Assembly (NCBI GenBank): GCA_902802355.1
Contig: CADCLU010000001.1
Span: 125,490 to 189,489, forward strand
Direction: 5' to 3'
DNA from: an uncultured Erysipelotrichaceae bacterium
GTDB lineage: Bacteria > Bacillota_I > Bacilli_A > RFN20 > CAG-826
DNA length: 64,000 bases
The first letter of the stretch is position 1; the number at the start of each line of letters is the position of its first letter. A model generated the notes under the pieces. That model was not told the DNA's origin and did no database searches. It saw only the letters and a list, made by a program, of their open reading frames with translations. The translations under genes were made by a program, and so were the position numbers. Positions 23,294 through 31,056 of the stretch are shown piece after piece.

Positions 23294-26200
23294 CTTTGAG
23301 AGGGCGGAGCTGCTTCGCTCTCTTTTTCTTTTAGCGGCTCGCTTGTTGCGATTGGGCTTTCTTTAGCGGCCTCAACCAAGGCGAGTTCTTTCCTCTTCTT
23401 CTTGATCTCGAGGGTGAAGGTCACCATGGAGTATCCGGCAACGACGAACCAGGCCGCGCTGCAAGCGAACGCGCCAAGCTTGATTTGTGGCGTTAAGTAA
23501 GTGATCTCATAAGAGATCTTACCTGCTGGGGCAACGAATCCAACAAGGCCGCCGTTAACCTTAAGGGCCTTTGGATAGGTAACATTACCATTCTCATCGA
23601 CAGCCTTAACGCTCCAGCCAGCATCATAACCGATCGAAGTGGTTACGACCTTCTTGGTTGGGAAGTTGGTGTCGAAGGTGAACTTGTTCTTGCCATAGAC
23701 AACGTTGGTGAGGTTGTGGCTGTCATCGCTGATGACATTGAATTCGTTCTCAAACTGATTTCTCTCCGCTTTCCATAAGGAAACATAGGATGGGAAAGTG
23801 CCTTCGGTGAAGTCGCTTGGTTTGGCGTTGAAGCAGATATATTTGACCCTGCCTGTAGGGTACATGCAGAAAAGGTCTGACTGGGTTCCGCTGATGCGGT
23901 AGCTAGCGATGTTATCAAGAGCCCAGTATTCGTAGCTGAGAAGGACGTTCTCCTCAATCTCGCCGTTCTCTTTCTGTCTGTCGCCGATCATGTAGATCCT
24001 GGTCTTATATTTGCTGTTGTTGATCTTGTAGTTGAAAGCGAAGCAAGCACCGCCCCAATCTTCATTGAAGTATTTGTTTCCGTTACCAGCGGTCAAAACG
24101 ACGAATTCGCTGTCGCCTTTGTATTTGAAATCTCTGGTTCTATCAAAACCATCTCTTGTTGTGAGGTAATTGCCTCTTGCATCATCGACGTATTTGTACT
24201 GATCCGTCTGCCAGGTGCTCTTGGTTCCGTGCTCAAGAATGTCAGCGACATAGGTTGGACCTTCGCGTCCTTTCCAAGTTCCCCACCACTGGAACGAGTC
24301 TTTTGGATCTTGGACGTAGCCAGTGTAGATTTGTCCGTCATAGTAGCATCCGGTGAACAAAGTGTTCTCCTCAGGAGCGGCATCAAGAACGAAGGAGGAA
24401 TCCTCGGCGATCAATTCGTCGGCATCCGCATCCTCAAGGATGGCGCCGGTCATGAGGACTTGGTCGTTCCTTAAGATCTCTTTATAGCCTCCAAGGGTTC
24501 CGCCGGAGGTGTTGACGTTGAGGAAATCGTCGCCTTGGTTGAAGGTGTTTTCTTGGACGTTGCGTCTATAGACGTGGTCGACGGCGTGGCCAAGCTTCAT
24601 CTTATCGACATATGGGTTCTTGTAGAGACGGAAGACGCTGTCCATGTCTCCATAGACAAGCTCAGAGCCCCATGGGACGTTATCGGCAAGGCCTTCGTGA
24701 ATGCCGTATCCCTCACGCATGATCGCATAGTATTTCATCGACAAAGCAAGGTCGGTTCCAAGGCGTTTGTGGCCATAGAAAGTAGACCATGATTTGGAGG
24801 TGTAGGTTTCGCCATAGGCGTATCTGTTGCTGCCTGGGTCTCTATCTTGGATTGGTCTGTTGGCGCCAATGTAGCAAGAGAGTTGAGCGGCATCGTAGTT
24901 GAAAAGGGAATGGAAGGTCGAGCAACCATTCGTTCTCCAGATGTATTGGCTGTTCCTATCACGGATGTCGTCGTAGTAGGTTCTGTAGTATCCAGGATCG
25001 TCTTCCATGACCTTCTCGCCGTATGACGTCAAGGTATCTCTGACGGCCTGTCCGCCATTCCAGTAGGTGTAGCTCCAGGTGCCTTTATAGACGAAGGACA
25101 TATTGCCCCAGAGAACGGTCTCAACAGCGATTATCCCAAACAAAACCCTATTCAAATGCTTGTGGTTCTTCATGAAGAAGATGACCATTCCAACAAGGAA
25201 GTCCATGCCCATCTGATAGAAAACGATCCACAAACAAGTCCTCACGATGCCCTGTCTGTCAGTGACCTGATATGGGACGTAGTTGAGGCTAGATGGCCAA
25301 TATGGATCAAGCCACTCGTCATAGTGTTCGTTCTGGACAAAGATGATGGTGAGGATCCAGGTAAGCATAGCTAGAGCTAAGGCGATGAAAGCGCCACTAA
25401 AGATGACCCACTTCTTCTCTTCCTTGATGTGGTCGAGTTCTCGACATGCGTAGTAGATTGCGCACGGCACAAGGACGATGAACCAGCGTCCATATCCGTC
25501 ACCAGTGAAGGCGTAGAACATGTAGTACGCCAAATTGGTGAGCATGAGGTATGCGCAAAGAAGGACGGCGATGATCTCGCCGATCTTCTTGTTCTTGATC
25601 GAGTTCACAAACGCGATGAAGAAGAGCACGACAAGAGGCGTGTAGATGAAGGCGTTGGAAGTCCAGGAATCGTATCCGCTTCCAGCGAGAGGAAGCTCAA
25701 TGTATCCGATGGTCGGATAGAAGAAAGCCTGCAAGGCTTGCATCTCTCTGATTGGGTTACGGCCAACAGGTTCGAAGAGATATCCAAGGACAGTTCCGAA
25801 GTCCTTGTCTTTGAAAGCGTTGAGGATGGCGTCCAAATAGCCTTTGCCGATTGAGGAGGTTCTTCCTGAAAGAGCGGATTCCCTGACAGATGGGAGAAGC
25901 GTCCAGGCAGACATGGCTATGCCGAGAGCGAATCCCGCTATGCCTAAAGCGATGACCCAAAGGTTCTCTTTGAGGTTTCTCTTCCTGATGGTCCAGAAGT
26001 AACGCCATAAAGCGTAGATGACGCCCCAAACGCAAGCGACGACTAAGAAGAAGAACGAGATAATACCTAAAAGGAACAATCCCATGATGAGGGTAAGAGG
26101 TTTTCTTTCCTTGATGACTTTCTCAATGCCAAGAAGGATGAGAGGGAACGTGAAAGCGCTCGAGACGAAGGACGGGAAACCTACGAAGTAGTTGACCCAA

Positions 26201-26583
26201 CCGTTGAAGGCAAAGGCCATCGCGCCAATACGTGAGGCGCTTTCGCTGAGGCCCATGTATTTGAGGTAGGCGCGCATTGCCATGGCCCCCACCGCTCCTT
26301 TGACCATGGTCGCTAAAGCGAAGGTCTGAGGAATCCATGAACGTGGGAAGAGATAACAGATGAATAGGAACGGATCGAATAAACCATAGTAGGAGTTCGA
26401 ACCGATGTTGTCTGAACCAAGGTAGGTGTTTGGCGAGTAGAGCTCAAAATAACCCGTCTTGAAGAAGGTGTGCCAAACATCGTGATAATAGAAAGTCATG
26501 GTGACGTACTGACCGAAGTAGTCCGTCCATGGATAGAACTGAGTGAAGGAGTTGTTGATAAGGCCATAGGCCATCCAGGCCAT
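23290..26583 (-). CDS. YfhO family giant membrane protein (start unresolved)
   Basis: Polytopic GT-C-like membrane protein. YfhO in Bacillus and Listeria is linked to glycosylation of lipoteichoic acid or other surface polymers. From the ATG at 26583 it is 1097 aa: about twelve helices (to about residue 500), a large outer domain (about 510-1010, rich in Tyr, Trp and Gly), one final helix near 1045 and a charged tail. The coding signal continues in the same frame 47 codons above this ATG to the stop of the upstream gene; the ATG would cut through the first helix (RSLFYFFWLVFFIGMAWMAY). No ATG, GTG or TTG occurs there; an AGGAG site at 26728-26732 points to an ATT near 26724. Function by homology only. 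Confidence 0.8.
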   Translation of the reverse strand: MAWMAYGLINNSFTQFYPWTDYFGQYVTMTFYYHDVWHTFFKTGYFELYSPNTYLGSDNIGSNSYYGLFDPFLFICYLFPRSWIPQTFALATMVKGAVGAMAMRAYLKYMGLSESASRIGAMAFAFNGWVNYFVGFPSFVSSAFTFPLILLGIEKVIKERKPLTLIMGLFLLGIISFFFLVVACVWGVIYALWRYFWTIRKRNLKENLWVIALGIAGFALGIAMSAWTLLPSVRESALSGRTSSIGKGYLDAILNAFKDKDFGTVLGYLFEPVGRNPIREMQALQAFFYPTIGYIELPLAGSGYDSWTSNAFIYTPLVVLFFIAFVNSIKNKKIGEIIAVLLCAYLMLTNLAYYMFYAFTGDGYGRWFIVLVPCAIYYACRELDHIKEEKKWVIFSGAFIALALAMLTWILTIIFVQNEHYDEWLDPYWPSSLNYVPYQVTDRQGIVRTCLWIVFYQMGMDFLVGMVIFFMKNHKHLNRVLFGIIAVETVLWGNMSFVYKGTWSYTYWNGGQAVRDTLTSYGEKVMEDDPGYYRTYYDDIRDRNSQYIWRTNGCSTFHSLFNYDAAQLSCYIGANRPIQDRDPGSNRYAYGETYTSKSWSTFYGHKRLGTDLALSMKYYAIMREGYGIHEGLADNVPWGSELVYGDMDSVFRLYKNPYVDKMKLGHAVDHVYRRNVQENTFNQGDDFLNVNTSGGTLGGYKEILRNDQVLMTGAILEDADADELIAEDSSFVLDAAPEENTLFTGCYYDGQIYTGYVQDPKDSFQWWGTWKGREGPTYVADILEHGTKSTWQTDQYKYVDDARGNYLTTRDGFDRTRDFKYKGDSEFVVLTAGNGNKYFNEDWGGACFAFNYKINNSKYKTRIYMIGDRQKENGEIEENVLLSYEYWALDNIASYRISGTQSDLFCMYPTGRVKYICFNAKPSDFTEGTFPSYVSLWKAERNQFENEFNVISDDSHNLTNVVYGKNKFTFDTNFPTKKVVTTSIGYDAGWSVKAVDENGNVTYPKALKVNGGLVGFVAPAGKISYEITYLTPQIKLGAFACSAAWFVVAGYSMVTFTLEIKKKRKELALVEAAKESPIATSEPLKEKESEAAPPSQS

Positions 26584-26730
26584 GCCAATAAAGAAAACAA
26601 GCCAGAAGAAATAGAAAAGGCTCCTGATGTTAAACAGGAACGGAAGCTTCTCTCGTATGAGCTGACCGAATGTCAGTTTGCGGAAGCTTGATAGTTTTGC
26701 TGTGGTATCTGGCGTCTCCGTAATAGTCTC

Positions 26731-27543
26731 CTAATTTTGCTTACTTGTAGTATCTTCCTCTTTTTGAACGTTTTCGACAATGCCTACAACGTCAGTTGCA
26801 GGCACGGAGAAGGCAATTCCCTGGCCTTTGCTGTTAAGGCCGGCTGCTTGATAAATCCCCGTCAAAACCGCGTTCTTTATGTCTTTTGGAACCAAAATCA
26901 TGACGATTTGCTTTTCTGGAGCGATTGAGACTCCGAAGAACTTTTCGATCTCCTTGTTGCCGGTTCCGCGGGCATTGATGATCGTGCCGCCTCTGGCGCC
27001 TGCGCCTCTAGCGGCTTCCATGACCAAGTCGGTGTAACCGTCATTGACGATTGCAAACACGACTTCGTAATTCTCGTTTCTCGTTTCTTCCATGGCATTA
27101 TCTCCTTTGGTTTCTGAGACTAATGGCCTCTCGTCGGCCACGAATTTATAGGCGTTGGTTCCGATGATGCTGTTAACTTTGACGATAAAGGATATGCCTT
27201 TCGCTACTTTAGACACATTGAAACGAGTTTCAAGTTTTGTTTTCACGGTAAGCCATAAACTTTCTCTCATCGGAGTGAGGATTAATTGCTTATTTGCGTT
27301 TTCTAAAGTGAATATCTCGTAGAAATGGTTGATCGCGGTTCCTTCGCCACGGAAGACGAAAGAGGTTGCCGCGCCAGAAGCTTCCATGATCTTCGTGATC
27401 GCACCACCCTGTCCCTGATTGACGACGGTGATGGCGATGCAAAGCGGATGATAAGCCTTCTTGGCTTCTTGTGCTTTCGAAAGAGTCTCCTCGCTGACTT
27501 TAGGAGTGCGTTTCAAAACAAAGCGTCTTTTCTCTTCGCTCAT
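26731..27543 (-). CDS. Tandem PII-like (GlnB-fold) signalling protein
   Basis: A 270 aa protein with two ferredoxin-like PII-type domains, about residues 30-125 and 155-260. Both contain a Gly-rich nucleotide-loop segment (GQGGAITKIMEASGAAT and GARGGTIINARGTG); the second continues into FGVSIAPEKQIVMILVPK, resembling the T-loop/B-loop region of PII proteins. PII proteins sense ATP/ADP and a metabolite and bind membrane transporters. Its start overlaps the DUF1538 gene (ATGA), a pairing that I know from other Firmicutes, so regulation of that transporter is the likely role. The TAG stop is directly followed, in frame, by the YfhO coding sequence. Confidence 0.75.
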   Translation of the reverse strand: MSEEKRRFVLKRTPKVSEETLSKAQEAKKAYHPLCIAITVVNQGQGGAITKIMEASGAATSFVFRGEGTAINHFYEIFTLENANKQLILTPMRESLWLTVKTKLETRFNVSKVAKGISFIVKVNSIIGTNAYKFVADERPLVSETKGDNAMEETRNENYEVVFAIVNDGYTDLVMEAARGAGARGGTIINARGTGNKEIEKFFGVSIAPEKQIVMILVPKDIKNAVLTGIYQAAGLNSKGQGIAFSVPATDVVGIVENVQKEEDTTSKQN

Positions 27544-29132
27544 GCGTTGGCCTCCTCAAAGGAAATGATGACGAGATCGTCGTCTTCGTGGAATCTCTTG
27601 CGGACCATGTAGTTGTTGATCGATCGTTTGATGTTGGCATATAAGCCCATGCCCTGAACGACGATGAGAGGCATGAGGGCGATCATTGCGACCGCGCCAA
27701 AGGCGTTCTCAAACACGGATTCCGCGCCATGGGCCGAGTAGGTGAATCCGATGACGAAAGGAACGACGAACGTCGATGCCATAGGACCACTGGCGACTCC
27801 GCCAGAGTCGAACGCCATAGCCGTATAAATCTTTGGAACCAAGAACGAGAGTCCCAAAGCAATAATGTATCCGGGGATCATGTAATAGAGGATGCTGAAG
27901 CCATAGTAGGCACGGATGATCGCTAAAGCGACGCCTCCGCCAACAGAGAGAGCCATAACGAATCCGACGGTCAACGACTTGACCGTTCCTTCGGAAACCG
28001 TCTCAATCTGACGGATAAGAACATGGACAGCAGGTTCAGCGATAACACCAAAGAGGCCGAATGCCGCACCAATGAGAATTGCGATACCCAATGTGCCTTC
28101 CGATGCGCCTAAGCCTTTGCCAACTTCTTGAGCAACAGGAAGGAAGCCTAGGTTGACTGCAGCAAGGAAAATAACGAGGCCAAAGTAGGCATAGAGCATG
28201 TTGATGAGAATACGGACGATTCTGACCCTACGGGACTTGATGAAGATGAGGTCGTAGATGAGATAGAAAACGGTAGTCGGTGCGATAGCGATGCCAACCA
28301 TTCCAAGCTCACCAAGGAAATGCTCTCCAGCCGAAGAGAAGAACGCCGGCCAGAAGCCTTCAAAGGTCTCATAGGTGGTAAGTGGGTTGTCGCTCCAGAC
28401 ATAGACCATCGAATCAACGTCGAGGAAGAGAGAAAGAACCATGACAGTGAGGATTGGACCAACGGACGCTAAGGCGGTAAGACCGAATGAGTCTTCGCCG
28501 CTTCTGCCGTTGCTCGCAGTCGACGCGGCTAAGCCTGCACCAAAGGCGAGGATGAACGGAACGGTGACTGGACCGGTTGTGACGCCGCCGGAGTCGAAGC
28601 AGATTGGAAGGAACTTCGGATTGGTTATTCCAGCAAGCATGAACACCAAACCATAGAAGCAGATGAACATGATGTTGAGGTTCTTGTTGAAGATGATTCT
28701 GAGAACACCAAAGACAACAAAGAGGCCAACGCCCACACCAATCATGCCGATAAGCAAAAGCTCATCAACACCAATCTGGCTGGCGGTGACTTTAAGGTCA
28801 GGTTCAGCGATCGTGACAAGGACGCCGATGATGAAGGTCATGGCCACGACGAAGAAGATTTTTCTCTTTTTGAAGAGGGATTCGCCGATGATTTTTCCAA
28901 TTGCGGACATCGAAGCCTCAGCACCGATGTTGAAGAGAGAAAGACCGATGACGATCAAAACGGAGCAGATGAGGAAGGAGATGTATGCAGGCAAACCGAA
29001 ATCCGCAATCACCCCCGTGAAGAAGAGGATCGAGATGACGGCAACGATTGGAAGAACGCTCACAAAAGACTCGCGCAGCTTCAAAAGGAAGGCTGAGCGG
29101 AAGAATGTCTTATTTGCGGCGTTTGCTTCCAT
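27540..29132 (-). CDS. DUF1538 family membrane transporter
   Basis: A 530 aa integral membrane protein with about 14 helices and an internal duplication. The signature occurs twice: FDSGGVTTGPVTVPFILAFG near residue 205 and FDSGGVASGPMASTFVVPF near 450, as expected for two DUF1538 repeats forming a pseudosymmetric transporter. Substrate is unknown. It lies between an RluA-type gene (23 bp overlap) and the tandem PII-like gene (4 bp overlap), so transporter and sensor are made together. Confidence 0.75.
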   Translation of the reverse strand: MEANAANKTFFRSAFLLKLRESFVSVLPIVAVISILFFTGVIADFGLPAYISFLICSVLIVIGLSLFNIGAEASMSAIGKIIGESLFKKRKIFFVVAMTFIIGVLVTIAEPDLKVTASQIGVDELLLIGMIGVGVGLFVVFGVLRIIFNKNLNIMFICFYGLVFMLAGITNPKFLPICFDSGGVTTGPVTVPFILAFGAGLAASTASNGRSGEDSFGLTALASVGPILTVMVLSLFLDVDSMVYVWSDNPLTTYETFEGFWPAFFSSAGEHFLGELGMVGIAIAPTTVFYLIYDLIFIKSRRVRIVRILINMLYAYFGLVIFLAAVNLGFLPVAQEVGKGLGASEGTLGIAILIGAAFGLFGVIAEPAVHVLIRQIETVSEGTVKSLTVGFVMALSVGGGVALAIIRAYYGFSILYYMIPGYIIALGLSFLVPKIYTAMAFDSGGVASGPMASTFVVPFVIGFTYSAHGAESVFENAFGAVAMIALMPLIVVQGMGLYANIKRSINNYMVRKRFHEDDDLVIISFEEANA

Positions 29133-30114
29133 TCTTAACTTTTACTCCCTTTGCTTTCGCTTCTGCTATAGCGCGTTTCTCAGCATGAGATACCCAGAAG
29201 AGCTTCTTGAAGCAGGCAGGCATCTCCGCTTTGATTTTGTATTCTTTGCCGGTTAATGGATTCGTGAAGTCAAGCTCATAGGCATGTAAGCCAAGTCTCT
29301 TGAGTGGGTTCGATGGCTCGCCATAGCGATCATCTCCGATGATGTAGTGGCCGATGTTTCCAAGCATGACACGGATTTGGTTCTTACGGCCTGTGTCGAT
29401 GTTGACGTCGAGAAGAGCATATCCGTTTTTGGCGGCCATTTTTTTGTAATGAGTGATAGCGAGTTTGCTGTTCTTTTTGCTCTTGGTGACTCTGACCTGG
29501 AAAGTGGTCTCGTCTAACCAGAGGTAGTTCTTAAGGGTTTGCTCTTCAGGGATGTCCTCGCCTTCGACGATGGCATAGTAGCCACGCTTAGTGACAATTT
29601 CCTGCCAATGGTTCTGAAGGGCTTCTCTCGTTTCAAAGTTCTTGGCGAAGATCAAAACGCCTGATGTGTCTTCATCGATACGATGGACGACAAAGATACG
29701 GGCTTTCTTGTTTGATTGAGTTAACCAATCGGTGACCAAGCGGTAAGCGGTTTTGCCTTTCTCCCTGTCGCTCGCGACAGAAAGGAGACCAGAAGGCTTA
29801 TCGATAGCGATGATATCCTCGTCTTCGTAGATGATTGGAAGGTCTTTTCTTTCCCTCTTCTTGATTGGGGTCCAGCTGACCGTGACCTCATCTTCTGGGT
29901 AAAGCTTATAGAACCACTCATTGACTGGAGCGCCTCCAACGGCGACCTGGTGGTTCGAGATCATGTGGCGAATGTTGTGCTGAGACTGCTTCGCCATCTT
30001 CTCGCGGAGGAACGTCAAAAGATCGGTTTCGTGGTACACCAAATAAGTCTTTGTCTTGTTTGGATCTATGAAACCTTTTCGAGGTTGATTTCGTTTGACG
30101 TCGTTTTTGTTCAT
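29110..30114 (-). CDS. RluA family pseudouridine synthase
   Basis: Isomerises uridine to pseudouridine in rRNA or tRNA. The 334 aa protein has an N-terminal S4-like RNA-binding part (about residues 25-90: LTFLREKMAKQSQHNIRHMI) and the catalytic domain with HRIDEDTSGVLIFAK, whose Asp is the nucleophile, plus GRKNQIRVML and GDDRYG. The Lys/Arg-rich tail is typical. The ATG at 30114 follows an extended -10 by 6 nt and lacks a Shine-Dalgarno site, so the transcript is probably leaderless. First gene of the operon with DUF1538, PII-like and YfhO. The exact RNA target cannot be told. Confidence 0.88.
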   Translation of the reverse strand: MNKNDVKRNQPRKGFIDPNKTKTYLVYHETDLLTFLREKMAKQSQHNIRHMISNHQVAVGGAPVNEWFYKLYPEDEVTVSWTPIKKRERKDLPIIYEDEDIIAIDKPSGLLSVASDREKGKTAYRLVTDWLTQSNKKARIFVVHRIDEDTSGVLIFAKNFETREALQNHWQEIVTKRGYYAIVEGEDIPEEQTLKNYLWLDETTFQVRVTKSKKNSKLAITHYKKMAAKNGYALLDVNIDTGRKNQIRVMLGNIGHYIIGDDRYGEPSNPLKRLGLHAYELDFTNPLTGKEYKIKAEMPACFKKLFWVSHAEKRAIAEAKAKGVKVKNGSKRRK

Positions 30115-30120
30115 AAAAAT

Positions 30121-30145
30121 ATCTTATCAAAATCGAATTTTGATA
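30121..30145 (-). promoter_or_regulatory. Leaderless-type promoter with palindromic operator before the rluA-like gene
   Basis: Minus-strand extended -10 TGA-TAAGAT (30121-30129) ends 6 nt before the ATG. It overlaps a perfect inverted repeat with 9-bp arms TATCAAAAT and ATTTTGATA (30125-30145), spaced by 3 bp. A repressor binding here would block the promoter. No candidate regulator is adjacent. Confidence 0.5.
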
Positions 30146-30170
30146 GATACCAGCAGAGAGGTTTTTGTGT

Positions 30171-30199
30171 GAAAAAGCAAAGCAGCTATAGGCTACTTT
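30171..30199 (-). terminator. Terminator of the polyamine operon
   Basis: On the minus strand AAAGTAGC pairs with GCTGCTTT (loop CTATA) and is followed by TGCTTTTTC. The stem begins inside the aguB stop codon region. Confidence 0.7.
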
Positions 30200-31056
30200 G
30201 AGGCATCGTGTTTAAGCAAATCTTCGTAGAGGTCGGTGCGGCGATCGCGGTAAACTCCCCATCCGAAGCGCTCTTTGGCAATTTCCGAGAGGTCGAATTC
30301 GGCGAAGCGAATTCCTTCTTCTTCGCGGTTCATCTCGGTAACGAAATCGCCATGTTGGTCGGCAATAAAAGATGAACCGTAGAACTTCATGCTGGATTTT
30401 CCCATGGCCTCAACGCCAACTCTATTGGCGGCTAAGACAGGCATGATGTTGGCGGCAGCGTGTCCCTTCATGACGTTCTGCCAGTGGCTCTTGGAGTCTT
30501 TTGGAAGAACAGGTTCGGAACCGATCGCGGTTGGGAAAAGAAGGATCTCAGCGCCTTTGAGGGCGAGGATTCTTGCGGTCTCTGGGAACCACTGATCCCA
30601 GCAGATGCCAACACCGATGTTTCCGGCTTTGGTCTTGAAGACTTTGAATCCGGTGTCGCCTGGGGTGAAGTAGAACTTCTCCTCATAGCATTCTCCGGTT
30701 GGGATATGGCTCTTGCGATAAAGGTCGACGATGGTTCCGTCCTTGTCGATCATCACAAGGGAATTGAAATAGCAGTTGCCAGATTTCTCAAAGAAGGAGA
30801 TTGGGAGAACGATCTTGTATTCTTTGGCCATCTCCTGGAAGTGTTTCAGGGTCTTGGAATCCTTAACCTCTTCGGCTTTGGAGAAGAAGTCATAATTCTC
30901 GATCTGGCAGAAGTATAAGCCTTCGAAAAGCTCTGGGAGTAAAAGCAAATCCACGCCGTTTTTGCTGGCGGTTTTTATATATTCGTCGGCTTTTTCAATG
31001 CATTTCTCATAGTTGTCAGGCATTGAGAATTGGGCAATAGCGACTTTGATTTTCAT
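30193..31056 (-). CDS. aguB: N-carbamoylputrescine amidase
   Basis: Nitrilase-superfamily enzyme that hydrolyses N-carbamoylputrescine to putrescine, CO2 and ammonia. The Glu-Lys-Cys triad is E42 (LPELFEGLYF), K115 (YRKSHIPTG) and C152 (GICWDQWFPETAR); CWDQWFPE is diagnostic for AguB. I start it at the ATG at 31056, which overlaps the upstream stop (ATGA) and has GGAGGAG about 8 nt before it; an ATG at 31095 would lie inside the upstream gene. 287 aa. It completes the arginine to putrescine pathway started by the fusion enzyme. Confidence 0.92.
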   Translation of the reverse strand: MKIKVAIAQFSMPDNYEKCIEKADEYIKTASKNGVDLLLLPELFEGLYFCQIENYDFFSKAEEVKDSKTLKHFQEMAKEYKIVLPISFFEKSGNCYFNSLVMIDKDGTIVDLYRKSHIPTGECYEEKFYFTPGDTGFKVFKTKAGNIGVGICWDQWFPETARILALKGAEILLFPTAIGSEPVLPKDSKSHWQNVMKGHAAANIMPVLAANRVGVEAMGKSSMKFYGSSFIADQHGDFVTEMNREEEGIRFAEFDLSEIAKERFGWGVYRDRRTDLYEDLLKHDASK

